Assembly: GCA_014529385.2 (NCBI GenBank)
Contig: CM043968.1
Coordinates: 127,043,018-127,107,017 of the forward strand
Reading direction: 5' to 3'
Source: Adiantum capillus-veneris
Lineage: Eukaryota > Streptophyta > Polypodiopsida > Polypodiales > Pteridaceae
Length of the DNA: 64,000 nucleotides
Part shown: positions 35,301 to 50,100 of the stretch, piece after piece
Layout: the number at the start of each line of letters is the position of its first letter
Numbering within the stretch: the stretch's first letter is position 1
Notes under the pieces: model-generated
What the model was told of the DNA's origin: nothing
What the model saw: the letters and a program-made list of their open reading frames with translations, nothing else
The model's database searches: none
Program-made: the position numbers and the translations under genes

Positions 35301-36578
35301 TACAAGACCTTGCTTTCCAATATTTGAATTGGTCAAGTGGTTAAAACTAAGTATAAAACTTTGACCATTTTCTTCTCGAATTGCCAAAAAGCTAGTTCTA
35401 GACACCCCTAAATGAAAATGGTTTAGGGTGGCCTTAAACAATGTTTTTTCAAAGACTTGAACAAAAGGGTTGCCGAAGAGTAATGACAATTTATTGTGGC
35501 TTGAAGTGCCTGAGTATGTGAAAACAAGCCTAAGTTTTCCACGAGGCAAAAGGTGACATAATAAGAACATTGGAAACTTAGGATTGACCATGTGGCCTAA
35601 ACTTTGGCAAGTGAAGTGGTGGCCAAGTTTTGTGGCACAGTGTGCACTTGGTCCTATATGTGTTGACCACTTGGCTAAATCTAGGACCATAAGGCCAAAC
35701 CTTTGGCACCTTAAATATAGTATGGGACATAATCTAGAACTGCTATAGTAAATTAGTAGTATAGCTAATATGTTAATATTTGTATTATATTTAAGTATAT
35801 GCTAATATAATTTATGTTCAAAATTTCACTAATGAAGAATGTTCCCATTTAGCACTCCAGATGCGGGGTCTTAGGGCAATGCCACAATGGGGTGACAAGG
35901 CAGCGCTTCCACGTGAGGTTTGGGGGTAGCGCTCTTGATGGGGATGTGGAATATAGCGCTCTCGATGGCGGGGCTTGGGAGGTTGATTTTGGGATATTGT
36001 TATGGGCGGGGTCCGGGGCAGCGCCCCAGGCGGGGTCCGGGGCAGCGCATGTTTTTCATATTTTCAACCATGATTTCTTTAATTTTGGCCGTGTGAATAT
36101 TGCTTTTGTTTTTTTTAATCCTATGATAAAACATGGACTTGTAGCATACGTGGCATTCTAATAAACCCTATCAAGATTAGGCACACAGAGAGCGCACGAG
36201 AAACGTACACAGAGAAAGCAGGCGAGCAGCAAACACACAGAAAGCGCACACGGATCGCACACAGTTGGAGTATACACGCACGTAGAGGAGCAAGCTCGGC
36301 ATCGTACACAACACACAGGTGGAGTGCACAGGATTGAAAGTTCGCGCACAAGATAAAGAAACAGCAGCGTACACAACGCTTTCCAGAAGGGCAAGATCGG
36401 GCAGTCTTCTCAGGAGACATTGCACACCTCACGAATAGAGAAAAAACAGGTATTTCTCTCTCTCTCACTCTCTGTCTTTCTCCATATAGAGAAGATGGTT
36501 CTCTGTAACTCTTCTTGCACACACACTCTCTCGTCAAAAGACAGAGATACATAGTTTAAAAGTATCCCCGCACACATA
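35301..36578. other. Non-coding spacer with GC-rich duplicate and possible promoter zone
   Basis: No convincing gene. At 36006-36048 a GC-rich phrase (GGCGGGGTCCGGGGCAGCGC) is present twice in tandem, 24 bp apart. AGCGCT phrases lie at about 35928 and 35953. This is much more GC-rich than its surroundings and may be a promoter or LTR remnant. Confidence 0.5.
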
Positions 36579-36855
36579 CACATATTCCCACACATCGTCT
36601 TCCTCTCTTCCACATACATAACCACAGTGAAATCTCTTATCTTGCTGTCTCTCTCTTGAAAATACATGCACATATTCCCACACATCGTCTTCCTCACTTC
36701 CACATACATAACCACAATGAAATCTGTTATCTTGTTGTCTCTCTCTTGAAAATACGTGCACATATTCCCATACATCGTCTTCCTCTCTTCCACATACATA
36801 AACACAGTGAAATCTGTTATCTTTCTCTCTCCTCTCTCTAAAAAACAGGTATTTA

Positions 36856-36885
<30 letters not shown>
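36579..36885. repeat. 90-bp tandem repeat x3 followed by CT tract
   Basis: CATATTCCCA(C/T)ACATCGTC starts at 36581, 36671 and 36761, a period of 90 bp. Each unit has CCACATACATAA(C)CACA and CTCTCTCTTGAAAATAC. A CT run follows at about 36856-36882. Because 90 is a multiple of 3, a minus-strand frame stays open across the repeats, but it looks like a by-product. Confidence 0.93.
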
Positions 36886-36890
<5 letters not shown>

Positions 36891-37339
36891 CTGTATCTTG
36901 CTATCTCTCTCTTGAAAATACATGCTCATGTATGTGTGCGTCTGTGTTATCTATGTGTATGTATGTATATTTGTGTTATTTCATTGTAATACTCATACAT
37001 AATGCAGATACACAATTACACTTAATTACGATATGCACACATAGTATATATACATACATAAATATCACAAATAACTAACACATTGTAATACTAGTAAAAT
37101 TGAATGGAAGACTTACATGCGTGATCTGTTAAAGTCGATTCTTGTAGCGAGTTCTGGATGTATGCTGAGCTGATTTTCCTCTAATCCATTTGTAGATATG
37201 ATTGTAACTTCTGTTTCTCAAAAATAGTAGTGTTGTTTAGTGATACACCTAATGGACATAAATGGTTTAAACTAGGACATGTAGACCAAAAATACGTGTA
37301 TTTCTTTGGATGAATATATACACTTTTTGGTGACCCTTA

Positions 37340-38100
37340 CCACAAGTGGTGGACCTTGAGACCAGTGGACTATAAGGACCTCCAAACAATACCTTGTACA
37401 CTCAATCCTTCTTGGTATCTAGGTTGGACAAGTGGTGGACCTTGTTCAAATTCTCTAACCACTCTCTCTAACATGGTGACATGATTTAGGTGTGATAAAT
37501 TCATATCTATGCAAACTAATATCAGTTTAGGCTTGTTAATTTGAATTTGTTTGAATTTATGTACAATATAATGATTTGAGGTTTGCATATTTGAATTTAG
37601 GTGGTATAATCATATCTTTTTGTGGTAAACTTGAATTTAAAATCAATTTCGCGTGGAATATTTTAAATTTAAGTAGTAAAATATTAATTTTTATAAAAAA
37701 GTTTGAATTTTAAAATTTGGGTGGGATATTTTAAAATTTAGGCGGGATATTTAAGATTTGGGAGGGATATTTTAAATTTAGGCGGGAAGGTTTTGAATTT
37801 ATAGCGAGATCTCCCTTACATAAGAGAGTATAGGTTGGACAAGTGGTGGACCTTCAAGCTAGAGCATCCATGCTACTGGACATGATAGGTAGGGAATCTA
37901 GTTGAATATTGTATGTATAATATATATGTAATAGATCTAGCTTGGACAAGTGGTGGACCTTGGAACAAAACCCCATGTAAAACATATCATGCACATTCCA
38001 AGTGGTCAAAAAAAATATCATTTAAGATATAGCCTTATAGGTTGGACAAGTGGTGGACCTTAACACCCAGATATTCTTCATATAATGACATAGAGTGGAA
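37340..38100 (+). repeat. Dispersed core-motif copies at the left edge of the main array
   Basis: Single cores lie at about 37340, 37421, 37830, 37941 and 38038, separated by unrelated AT-rich sequence that includes (37600-37800) several GGCGGGATATTT/GGGATATTTTAAATT phrases. Spacing becomes regular from about 38.1 kb. Confidence 0.8.
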
Positions 38101-41100
38101 AACTGGTAAATCTTGAGACCAAACCATGCTACTAGCGATAATAGCTTGGACAAGTGGTGGACCTTGAAAGTAAACCCCCCATCTACGAAATATCATGGGT
38201 TTAAGGTATTTCGATGGAGCCTAGCATCTTGGAGACATCGTGCATCTTGCTTCTCTTCATGTTTCAATGGAGCCTATCTTGGACAAATGGTGGAGCATCC
38301 TTCTCTCCATGTTTCAATGGACCCTAGCTTGGACAAGTGGTGGACCTTTGCTTCTCTCTATTATTCAATAGAGTTAGCTTGGACAAGTGGTGGACCTTGG
38401 AACCAAACCCCCATTTAAAACCTATCATGGTCACTACAAGTGGTGAGAAAGAATAACCTTTAAGATATAGCCTTATAGGTTGGACAAGTGGTGGACCTTA
38501 ACACCCTAATATTCTTAATATAATGACATAGAGTGCAAAAGTGGTGAATCTTGAGACAAAACCACTCATGCTACTAGCACTAATAGCTTGGACAAGTGGT
38601 GGACCTTGAACGTAAACCCCCCATGTTTCAATAGAGTTAGCTTCGACAAATGGTGGAGCATCCTTCTCTCCATGTTTCAATGGAGCCTAGCTTAGACAAG
38701 TGGTGGACCTTCGCTTCTCTCTATGATTCAATAGAGTTAGCTTGGACAAGTGGTGGATCTTGGAACCAAAGCCCCATGTAAAACCTATCATGGTCACTCC
38801 AAGTGGTACTAAAGAATCACCTTTAAGATGTAGCCTTATAGGTTGGACAAGTGGTGGACCTTAACACGCGCATATTCTTAATATAATGACATAGAGTGGA
38901 AAAATGGTGAATCTTGAGACAAAACCACTCATGCTACTAGTGATAATAGCTTGGACAAGTGGTGGACCTTGAATGTAAACCCCTCATCTACGACATATCG
39001 TGGGTTTAATGTTTTTCAATGGAGCCTAGCATCTTGGAGACATGGTGCACCTTGCTTCTCCTCATGTTTCAATGGAGCCTACCTTGGACAAATGGTGGAG
39101 CATCCTTCTCTCCATGTTTCAATGGACCCTAGCTTAGACAAGGGGTCGACTTTTGCTTCTCTCTATGTTTCATTAGAGTTAACTTGGACAAGTGGTGGAC
39201 CTTAACACCCACATATTCTTAATAAAAGTGGTGAATCTTGAGACCAAACCACTCAGGCTATAACCAATAATAGCTTGGACAAGTGGTGGACCTTGAATGT
39301 AAACCCCTGATCTACGAAATATCGTGGGTTTAATGTATTTCGATGGAGCCTAGCATTTTGGAGACCTGGTGCAGCTTGCTTCACGTCATGTTTCAATGGA
39401 GCCTATCTTGGACAAGTGGTGAACCTTAACACCTATCATAATCACTCCAAGTAGTAAGAAAGAATAACCTTTAAGATGTAGCCTTATAGGTTGGACAAGT
39501 GGTGGACCTTAACACCCACATATTCTTAATAAAAGTGGCGAATCTTGAGACCAAACCACTCAGGCTATAACCAATAATAGCTTGGACAAGTGGTGGACCT
39601 TGAATGTAAACCCCTCATCTACGAAATATCGTGGGTTTAATGTATTTCGATGGAGCCTAGCATCTTGGAGACATGGTGCAGCTTGCTTCACGTCATGTTT
39701 CAATGGAGCCTATCTTGGACAAATGGTGGAGCATCCTTCTCTCCATGTTTCAATGGACCCTAGCTTGGACAAGTGGTGGACCTTTGTTTCTCTCTATGTT
39801 TCAATAGAGATAGCTTGGACAAGTAGTGGACCTTGGAACCAAACCCCCATGTAAAACCTATCATGGTCACTCCAAGTGGTGAGAAAGAATAACCTTTAAG
39901 ATATAGCCTTATAGGTTGGACAAGTGGTGGACCTTAACACCCTAATATTCTTAATATAATGACATACAGTGAAAAAGTGGTGAATCTTGAGACAAAACCA
40001 CTCATGCTACTAGCAATAATAGCTTGGACAAGTGGTGGACCTTGAATGTAAACCCCTCATCTACGAAATATCGTGGGTTTAATGTATTTCGATGGAGCGT
40101 AGCATCTTGGAGACATGGTGCAGCTTGCTTCTCGTGATGTTTCAATGGAGCCTATCTTGGACAAATGGTGGAGCATCCTTCTCTCCATGTTTCAATGGAC
40201 CCTAGCTTAGACAAGGGGTGGACCTTTGCTTCTCTCTATGTTTCAATAGAGTTAGCTTGGACAAGTGGTGGACCTTGGAACCAAACCCCCATGTAAAACC
40301 TATCATGGTCACTCTAAGTAGTAAGAGAGAATAACCTTTAAGATGTAGCCTTATAGGTTGGACAAGTGGTGGACCTTAACACCCACATATTCTTAATAAA
40401 AGTGGTGAATCTTGAGACCAAACCACTCAGGCTACTAGCAATAATAGCTTGGACAAAGAGTGGACCTTGAATGTAAACCCCTCATCTACGAAATATCGTG
40501 GGTTTAATGTATTTCGATGGAGCCTAGCATCTTGGAGACATGGTGCAACTTGCTTCTCGTCATGTTTCAATGGAGCCTATCTTGGACAAATGGTGGAGCA
40601 TCCTTCTCTCCATGTTTCAATGGACCCTAGCTTGGACTAGTGGTGGACCTTTGTTTCTCTCTATGTTTCAATAGAGTTAGCTTGGACAAGTGGTGGACCT
40701 TGGAACCAAACCCCCATGTAAAACCTATCATGGTCACTCCAAGAAGTAATAAAGAATAACCTTTAAGATGTAGCCTTATAGGTTGGACAAGTGGTGGACC
40801 TTAACACGCGCATATTATTAATATAATGACATAGAGTGGAAAAGTGGTGAATCTTGAGACCAAACCACTCAGGCTACTAGCAATAATAGCTTGGACAAGT
40901 GGAGGACCTTGAATGTAAATCCCTCATCTACGACATATCGTGGGTTTAATCTTTTTCAATGGAGCCTAACATGTTGGACACATGGTGCACCTTGCTTCTC
41001 CTCATCTTTCAATGGAGTCTACCTTGGACAAATGGTAGAGCATCCTTTTCTCCATGTTTCAATGGACCCTAGCTTAGATAAAGGGTCGAACTTTGCTTTT

Positions 41101-44100
41101 CTCTATGTTTCATTAGAGTTAGCTTGGACAAGTGGTGGACCTTGGAACCAAACCCCTATGTAAAACCTATCATAATCACTCCAAGTAGTAAGAAAGAATA
41201 ACCTTTAAGATGTAGCCTTATAGGTTGGACAAGTGGTGGACCTTAACACCCACATATTCCTAATAAAAGTGGCGAATCTTGAGACCAAACCACTCAGGCT
41301 ACTAGCAATAATAGCTTGGACAAGTGGTGGACCTTGAATGTAAACCCCTCATCTACGAAATATCATGGGTTTAATGTATTTCGATGGAGCGTAGCATCTT
41401 GGAGACATGGTGCAGCTTGCTTCTCGTCATGTTTTAATGGAGCCTATCTTGGACAAATGGTGGAGCATCCTTCTCTCCATGTTTCAATGGACCCTAGCTT
41501 GGACAAGTGGTGGACCTTTGTTTCTCTCTATGTTTCAATAGAGTTAGCTTGGACAAGTGGTGGACCTTGGAACCAAACCCCCATGTAAAACCAATCATGG
41601 TCACTCCAAGTGGTAATAAAGAATAACCTTTAAGATGTAGCCTTATAGGTTGGACAAGTGGTGGACCTTAACACGCGCATATTCTTAATATAATGACATA
41701 GAGTGGAAAAGTGGTGAATCTTGAGACCAAACCACTCAGGCTACTAGCAATAATAGCTTGGACAAGTGGTGGACCTTGAATGAAAACCCCTCATCTACGA
41801 CATATCGTGGATTTAATGTTTTTCGATGGAGCCTAGCATCTTGGAGACATGGTGCACCTTGCTTCTCCTCATGTTTCAATGGAGCCTACCTTGGAAAAAT
41901 GGTGGAGCAACCTTCTCTCCATGTTTCAATGGACCCTAGATTAGACAAGGGTTGGACCTTTGCTTCTCTCTATGTTTCAATAGATTTAGATTGGACAAGT
42001 GGTGGACCTTGGAACCAAACCCCCATGTAAAACCTATCATGGTCACTCCAAGTAGTAAGAAAGAATAACCTTTAAGATGTAGCCTTATAGGTTGGACAAG
42101 TGGTGGACCTTAACACCCACATATTCTTAATAAAAGTGGTGAATCTTGAGAGCAAACCACTCAGGCTACTAGCAATAATAGCTTGGACAGGTGGTGGACC
42201 TTGAATGTAAACCCCTCATCTACGAAATATCGTGGGTTTAATGTATTTTGATGGAGCCTAGCATCTTGGAGACATGGTGCACCTTGCTTCTCCTCATGTT
42301 TCAATGGAGCCTATCTTGGACAAATGGTGGAGCATCCTTCTCTCCATGTTTCAATGGACCCTAGCTTGGACAAGTGGTGGACCTTTGTTTTTCTCTATGT
42401 TTCAATAGAGTTAGCTTGGACAAGTGGTGGACCTTGGAACCAAACCCCCATGTAAAACCTATCATCGTCACTCCAATTGGTAAGAAAGAATAACCTTTAA
42501 GATGTAGCCTTATAGGTTGGACAAGTGGTGGACCTTAACACGCGCATATTCTTAATATAATGACATAGAGTAGAAAAGTGGCGAATCTTGAGACCAAACC
42601 ACTCAGGCTACTAGCAATAATAGCTTGGACAAGTGGTGGACCTTGAATGTAAACCCCTCATCTACGAAATATCATGGGTTTAATGTATTTCGATGGAGCC
42701 TAGCATCTTGGAGACATGGTGCAGCTTGCTTCTCGTCATGTTTCAATGGAGCCTATCTTGGACAAATGGTGGAGCATCCTTCTCTCCATGTTTCAATGGA
42801 CCCTAGCTTGGACAAGTGGTGGACCTTTGTTTCTCTCTATGTTTCAATAGAGTTAGCTTGGACAAGTGGTGGACCTTGGAACCAAACCCCCATGTAAAAC
42901 CTATCATGGTCACTCCAAGTGGTGAGAAAGAATAACCTTTAAGATGTAGCCTTATAGGTTGGACAAGTGGTGGACCTTAACACGCGCATATTCTTAATAT
43001 AATGACATAGAGTGGAAAAGTGGTGAATCTTGAGACCAAACCACTCAGGCTACTAGCAATAATAGCTTGGACAAGTGGTGGACCTTGAATGAAAACCCCT
43101 CATCTACGACATATCGTGGTTTAATGTTTTTCGATGGAGCCTAGCATCTTGGAGACATGGTGCACCTTGCTTCTCCTCATGTTTCAATGGAGCCTATCTT
43201 GGAAAATGGTGGAGCATCCTTCTCTCCATGTTTCAATGGACCCTAGCTTGGACAAGGGTGGACCTTTGCTTCTCTCTATGTTTCAATAGAGTTAGCTTGG
43301 ACAAGTGGTGGACCTTGGAACCAAACCCCCATGTAAAACCTATCATGGTCACTCCAAGTGGTAATAAAGAATAACCTTTAAGATGTAGCCTTATAGGTTG
43401 GACAAGTGGTGGACCTTAACACGCACATATTCTTAATATAATGACATAGAGTGGAAAAGTGGTGAATCTTGAGACCAAACCACTCAGGCTACTAGCAATA
43501 ATAGCTTGGACAAGTGGTGGACCTTGAATGTAAACCCCTCATCTACGACATATCGTGGGTTTAATGTTTTTCGATGGAGCCTAGCATCTTGGAGACATGG
43601 TGCACCTTGCTTCTCCTCATGTTTCAATGGAGCCTATCTTGGACAAATGGTGGAGCATCCTTCTCTCCATGTTTCAATGGACCCTAGCTTAGACAAGGGG
43701 TGGACCTTTGCTTCTCTCTATGTTTCAATAGAGTTAGCTTGGACAAGTGGTGGACCTTGGAACCAAACCCCCATGTAAAACCTATCATGGTCACTCCAAG
43801 TAGTAAGAAAGAATAACCTTTAAGATGTAGCCTTATAGGTTGGACAAGTGGTGGACCTTAACACCCACATATTCTTAATAAAAGTGGTGAATCTTGAGAC
43901 CAAACCACTCAGGCTACTAGCAATAATAGCTTGGACAAGTGGTGGACCTTGAATGTAAACCCCTCATCTACGAAATATCGTGGGTTTAATGTATTTCGAT
44001 GGAGCCTAGCATCTTGGAGACATGGTGCAGCTTGCTTCTCGTCATGTTTCAATGGAGCCTATCTTGGACAAATGGTGGAGCATCCTTCTCTCCATGTTTC

Positions 44101-47100
44101 AATGGACCCTAGCTTGGACAAGTGGTGGACCTTTGTTTTCTCTCTATGTTTCAATAGAGTTAGCTTGGACAAGTGGTGGACCTTGGAACCAAACCCCCAT
44201 GTAAAACCTATCATGGTCACTCCAAGTGGTAATAAAGAATAACCTTTAAGATGTAGCCTTATAGGTTGGACAAGTGGTGGACCTTAACACCGCATATTCT
44301 TAATATAATGACATAGAGTGGAAAAGTGGTGAATCTTGAGACCAAACCACTCAGGCTACTAGCAATAATAGCTTGGACAAGTGTGGACCTTGAATGTAAA
44401 CCCCTCATCTACGACATATCGTGGGTTTAATGTTTTTCGATGGAGCCTAGCATCTTGGAGACATGGTGCACCTTGCTTCTCCTCATGTTTCAATGGAGCC
44501 TACCTTGGACAAATGGTGGAGCATCCTTCTCTCCATGTTTCAATGGACCCTAGCTTGGACAAGTGGTGGACCTTTGTTTCTCTCTATGTTTCAATAGAGT
44601 TAGCTTGGACAAGTGGTGGACCTTGGAACCAAACCCCCATGTAAAACCTATCATGGTCACTCCAAGTGGTAATAAAGAATAACCTTTAAGATGTAGCCTT
44701 ATAGGTTGGACAAGTGGTGGACCTTAACACGCGCATATTCTTAATATAATGACATAGAGTGGAAAAGTGGTGAATCTTGAGACCAAACCACTCAGGCTAC
44801 TAGCAATAATAGCTTGGACAAGTGTGGACCTTGAATGTAAACCCTCATCTACGACATATCGTGGGTTTAATGTTTTTCGATGGAGCCTAGCATCTTGGAG
44901 ACATGGTGCACCTTGCTTCTCCTCATGTTTCAATGGAGCCTACCTTGGACAAATGGTGGAGCATCCTTCTCTCCATGTTTCAATGGACCCTAGCTTAGAC
45001 AAAGGGGTGGACCTTTGCTTCTCTCTATGTTTCAATAGAGTTAGCTTGGACAAGTGGTGGACCTTGGAAACAAACCCCCATGTAAAACCTATCATGGTCA
45101 CTCCAAGTAGTAAGAAAGAATAACCTTTAAGATGTAGCTTTATAGGTTGGACAATTGGTGGATCTTAACACCCACATATTCTTAATAAAAGTGGTGAATC
45201 TTGAGACCAAACCACTCAGGCTACTAGCAATAATAGCTTGGATAAGTGGTGGACCTTGAATGTAAACCCCTCATCTACGAAATATCGTGGGTTTAATGTA
45301 TTTCGATGGAGAATAGCATCTTGGAGACATGGTGCAGCTTGCTTCTCGTCATGTTTCAATGGAGACTATCTTGGACAAATGGTGGAGCATCCTTCTCTCC
45401 ATGTTTCAATGGACCCTAGCTTGGACAAGTGGTGGACCTTTGTTTCTCTCTATGTTTCAATAGAGTAAGCTTGGACAAGTGGTGGACCTTGGAACCAAAC
45501 CCCCATGTAAAACCTATCATGGTCACTCCAAGTGGTAATAAAGAATAACCTTTAAGATGTATCCTTATAACTTGGACAAGTGGTGGACCTTAACACGCGC
45601 ATATTCTTAATATAATGACATAGAGTGGAAAAGTGGTGAATCTTGAGACCAAACCACTCAGGCTACTACCAATAATAGCTTGGACAAGTGTTGGACCTTG
45701 AATGTAAACCTCTCATCTACGACATATCGTGGGTTTAATGTTTTTCGATGGAGCCTAGCATCTTGTAGACATGGTGCACCTTGCTTCTCCTCATGTTTCA
45801 ATGGAGCCTACCTTGGGCAAATGGTGGAGCATCCTTCTCTCCATGTTTCAATGGACCCTAGCTTAGACAAGGGGTGGACCTTTGCTTCTCTCTATGTTTC
45901 AATAGAGTTAGCTTGGACAAGTGGTGGACCTTGGAACCAAACCCCCATGTAAAACCTATCATGGTCACTCTAAGTAGTAAGAGAGAATAACCTTTAAGAT
46001 GTAGCCTTATAGGTTGGACAAGTGGTGGACCTTAACACCCACATATTCTTAATAAAAGTGGTGAATCTTGAGACCAAACCACTCAGGCTACTAGCAATAA
46101 TAGCTTGGATAAGTGGTGGACCTTGAATGTAAACCCCTCATCTACGAAATATCGTGGGTTTAATGTATTTCGATGGAGAATAGCATCTTGGAGACATGGT
46201 GCAGCTTGCTTCTCGTCATGTTTCAATGGAGACTATCTTGGACAAATGGTGGAGCATCCTTCTCTCCATGTTTCAATGGACCCTAGCTTGGACAAGTGGT
46301 GGACCTTGAATGTAAACCCCTCATCTACGACATATCGTGGGTTTAATGTTTTTCGATGGAGCCTAGCATCTTGTAGACATGGTGCACCTTGCTTCTCCTC
46401 ATGTTTCAATGGAGCCTACCTTGGAAAAATGGTGGAGCATCCTTCTCTCCATGTTTCAATGGACCCTAGCTTAGACAAGGGGTGGACCTTTGCTTCTCTC
46501 TATGTTTCAATAGAGTTAGCTTGGACAAGTGGTGGACCTTGGAACCAAACCCCCATGTAAAACCTATCATGGTCACTCCAAGTAGTAAGAAAGAATAACC
46601 TTTAAGATGTAGCCTTATAGGTTGGACAAGTGGTGGACCTTAACACCCACATATTCTTAATAAAAGTGGTGAATCTTGAGACCAAACCACTCAGGCTACT
46701 AGCAATAATAGCTTGGACAAGTGGTGGACCTTCAATGTAAACCCCTCATCTACGAAATATCGTGGGTTTAATGTATTTCGATGGAGCCTAGCATCTTGGA
46801 GACATGGTGCAGCTTGCTTCTCGTGATGTTTCAATGGAGCCTATCTTGGACAAATGGTGGAGCATCCTTCTCTCCATGTTTCAATGGACCCTAGCTTAGA
46901 CAAGGGGTGGACCTTTGCTTCTCTCTATGTTTCAATAGAGTTAGCTTGGACAAGTGGTGGACCTTGGAACCAAACCCCCATGTAAAACCTATCATGGTCA
47001 CTACAAGTAGTAAGAAAGAATAACCTTTAAGATGTAGCCTTATAGGTTGGACAAGTGGTGGACCTTAACACCCACATATTCTTAATAAAAGTGGTGAATC

Positions 47101-47130
47101 TTGAGACCAAACCACTCAGGCTACTAGAAA
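38100..47130 (+). repeat. Main satellite array, homogenised 442/425-bp higher-order repeat
   Basis: Monomers of about 442 and 425 bp often alternate (starts at 40449, 40891, 41316, 41758, about 42183, 42625, about 43064, 43506, 43931). The short type lacks 17 bp (TAATGACATAGAGTGGA) and co-varies at other sites: TACGAAATATCG against TACGACATATCG, TTCTCGTC against TTCTCCTC. Each monomer itself contains intact or worn copies of the core TTGGACAAGTGGTGGACCTT about 50 or 83-89 bp apart, with TTTCAATGGA(G/C)CCTA between. ORFs of about 90 codons in each monomer follow from the repeat. Each core holds CAAGTG, an E-box-type hexamer. Confidence 0.95.
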
Positions 47131-50100
47131 TAATAGCTAGGGATAACCATTAAGATATAGTCTTTCAAGGGGTGAGAAAGAATAACCATTAAGATATAGT
47201 CTTATAGGTTGGACAAGTGGTGGACCTTAACACCCAAATATTCTTAATATAATGATAGAGAGTGGAAAAGTGGTGAATCTTGAGAGCAAACCACTCATGC
47301 TACTAGCGATAATAGGTTCGACAAATTGTTGATCTTGAATGTAAACTCCCATGTACAAAATACGTGGGTTTAAGGTATTTCGATGGAGGCTAGCATCTTG
47401 GAGATATGGTGCAGCTTGCTTCTCTTCATGTTTCAATGGAGTCTATCTTGGACAAATGGTGGAGCATCCTTCTCTCCATGTTTCAATAGACCCTAGCTTA
47501 GACAAGTGGTGGACCTTTGCTTCTCTCTATGTTTCAATAGAGTTAGCTTGGACAAGTGGTGGACCTTGGAACCAAACCCCCATGTAAAACCCTTCATGGT
47601 CACTCCAAGTGGTCAGAAAGAATAACCATTAAGATATAGTCTTATAGGTTGGACAAGTGGTGGACCTTAATACCCAAATATTCTTAATATAATGACACAG
47701 AGTGAAAAAGTGGTGAATCTTGAGACCAAACCCCTCATGCTACTAGCGTTAATAGGTTGGACAACTGGTGGACCATGAATGTAAACCTTCCATGTTTCAA
47801 TAGAGTTAGCTTCGACAAATGGTGGAGCATCCTTCTCTCCATGTTTCAATGGAGCCTAGCTTGGACAAGTGGTGGACCTTTTGCTTCTCTCTATGAGAAG
47901 AATAAAGTTAGCTTGGATAAGTGGTGGACCTTGGAATCAAACCCCTATGTAAAACATATCATGGACATTTCAAGTGGTGAGAAAGAATACCCTTTAAGAT
48001 ATACCCTTATAGGTTGGACAAGTGGTCAACCTTAACACCTAGATCTTCTTTATATAATGACATAGAGTGGAAAAGTGGTGAATCTTGAGACCAAACCACT
48101 CATGCTACTAGGGATAATAGCTTGAAAAAGTGACTGACCTTGACGTTAAACCCCACGTGTAAACAATATCGTGGGTTTAAGGTATTTCAATGGATCCTAG
48201 AATCTTGGAGACATGGTGCAACTTGCTTCTTTTCATGTTTCAATGAAGCCTATCTTCCACCAATGGGGGATCATCCTTCTCTAAATGTCTCAGTGGAGCC
48301 TAGCTTGGACAAGTGGTGGACATTTGCTTCTCTCTATGTTTCCATAGAGTTAGCTTGGACAAGTGGTGGACCTTGAAACCAAACCCCCATGTAAAACATA
48401 TCATGGTCATTCCAAGTGGTGAGAAAGAATACCCTTTAAGATCTAGCGTGATAGGTTGGACAAGTGGTCGACCTTAAAACCTAGATCTTCATAATATAAC
48501 GACATAGAGTGGAAAAGTGGTAAATCTTGAGACCAAACCACTCATGCTACTAGGGATAATAGCTTGGAAAAGTGACTGACCGTGACGTTAAACCCCACAT
48601 GTAAACAATATCGTGGGTTTAAGGTATTTCAATGGATCCTAGAATCTTGGAGACATGATGCAGATTGCTTCCCTTCATGTTTCAATGGAGCGTATCTTGG
48701 ACAAATGGTGGAGCATCCTTCTCTCCATGTTTCAATGGACCCTAGCTTGAACAAGTGGTGGACCTTTGATTCTCTCTATGTTTCAATAGAGTTAGCTTGG
48801 ACAAGTGGTGGACCTTGAAACAAAACCCCCATGTAAAACCTATGCTGGTCACTCCAAGTGGTGAGAAAGAATAACCCTTAAGATATAGCTTTATAGGTTG
48901 GACAAGTGGTGGACCTTAACACCCAAATATTCATAATATAATGACATAGAGTGAAAAAGTGGTGAATCTTGAGACCAAACCACTCATGCTACTAGCGTTA
49001 ATAGGTTGGACAAGTGGTGGACCTTGAATGTAAACCCCCCATGTACAAAATATCATGGTTTTGAGGTATTTCAATGGAGCCTAGCATCTTGGAGACATGG
49101 TGTAGCTTGCTTCTCTTCATGTTTCAATGGAGCGTATCTTGGACAAATGGTGGAGCATCCTTCTCTCCATGTTTCAATGGACCCTAGCTTGGAAAAGTGG
49201 TGGACCTTTGATTCTCTCTATGTTTCAATAGAGTTAGCTTGGACAAGTGGTGGACCTTGAAACAAAACCCCCATGTAAAACCTATGCTGGTCACTCCAAG
49301 TGGTGAGAAAGAATAACCCTTAAGATATAGCCTTATAGGTTGGACAAGTGGTGGACCTTAACACCCAAATATTCTTAATATAATGACATAGAGTGAAAAA
49401 GTGGTGAATCTTGAGACCAAACCACTCATGCTACTAGCGTTAATAGGTTGGACAAGTGGTGGACCTTGAATGTAAACCCCCCATGTTTCAATAGAGTTAG
49501 CTTCGACAAATGGTAGAGGATCCTTCTCTCCATGTTTCAATGGAGCCTATCTTGGACAAGTGGTGGACCTTTGTTTCTCTCTATGTTTCAATAGAGTTAG
49601 CTTGGACAAGTGGTGGACCTTGGAGCCAAACCCCATGTAAACATATCATGGACATTTCAAGTGGTGAGAAAGAATACCCTTTAAGATATACCCTTATAGG
49701 TTGGACAAGTGGTCGACCTTAACACCAAGATCTTCTTAACGTAATGACATAGAGTGGAAAAAGTGGTGAATCTTGAGACCAAACCACTCATGCTACTAGA
49801 GATATAGGTTGGACAAGTGGTGGACCTTGAATGTAAACCCCCATGTACAAAATATCATGGGTTTAAGGTATTTCAATGGATCTTAGCATCTTGGAGACAT
49901 GGTACAGCTTGCTTCTCTTCATGTTTCAATGGAGTTATCTTCGACAAATGGTGGAGCATCCTTCTCTCCATGTTTCAATGGACCCTAGCTTGGACAAGTG
50001 GTGGACCTTTGCTTCTCTCTATGTTTCAATAGAGTTAGCTTGGACAAGTGGTGGAACTTGGAACCAAACCCCCATGTAAAACCTATCATGGACATTCCAA

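Noticed and set aside
36410-36805. 131-codon minus-strand ORF with three 30-residue repeats
   Set aside because: It results from a 90-bp tandem repeat that happens to be a multiple of three; no start context, family or composition supports a protein.
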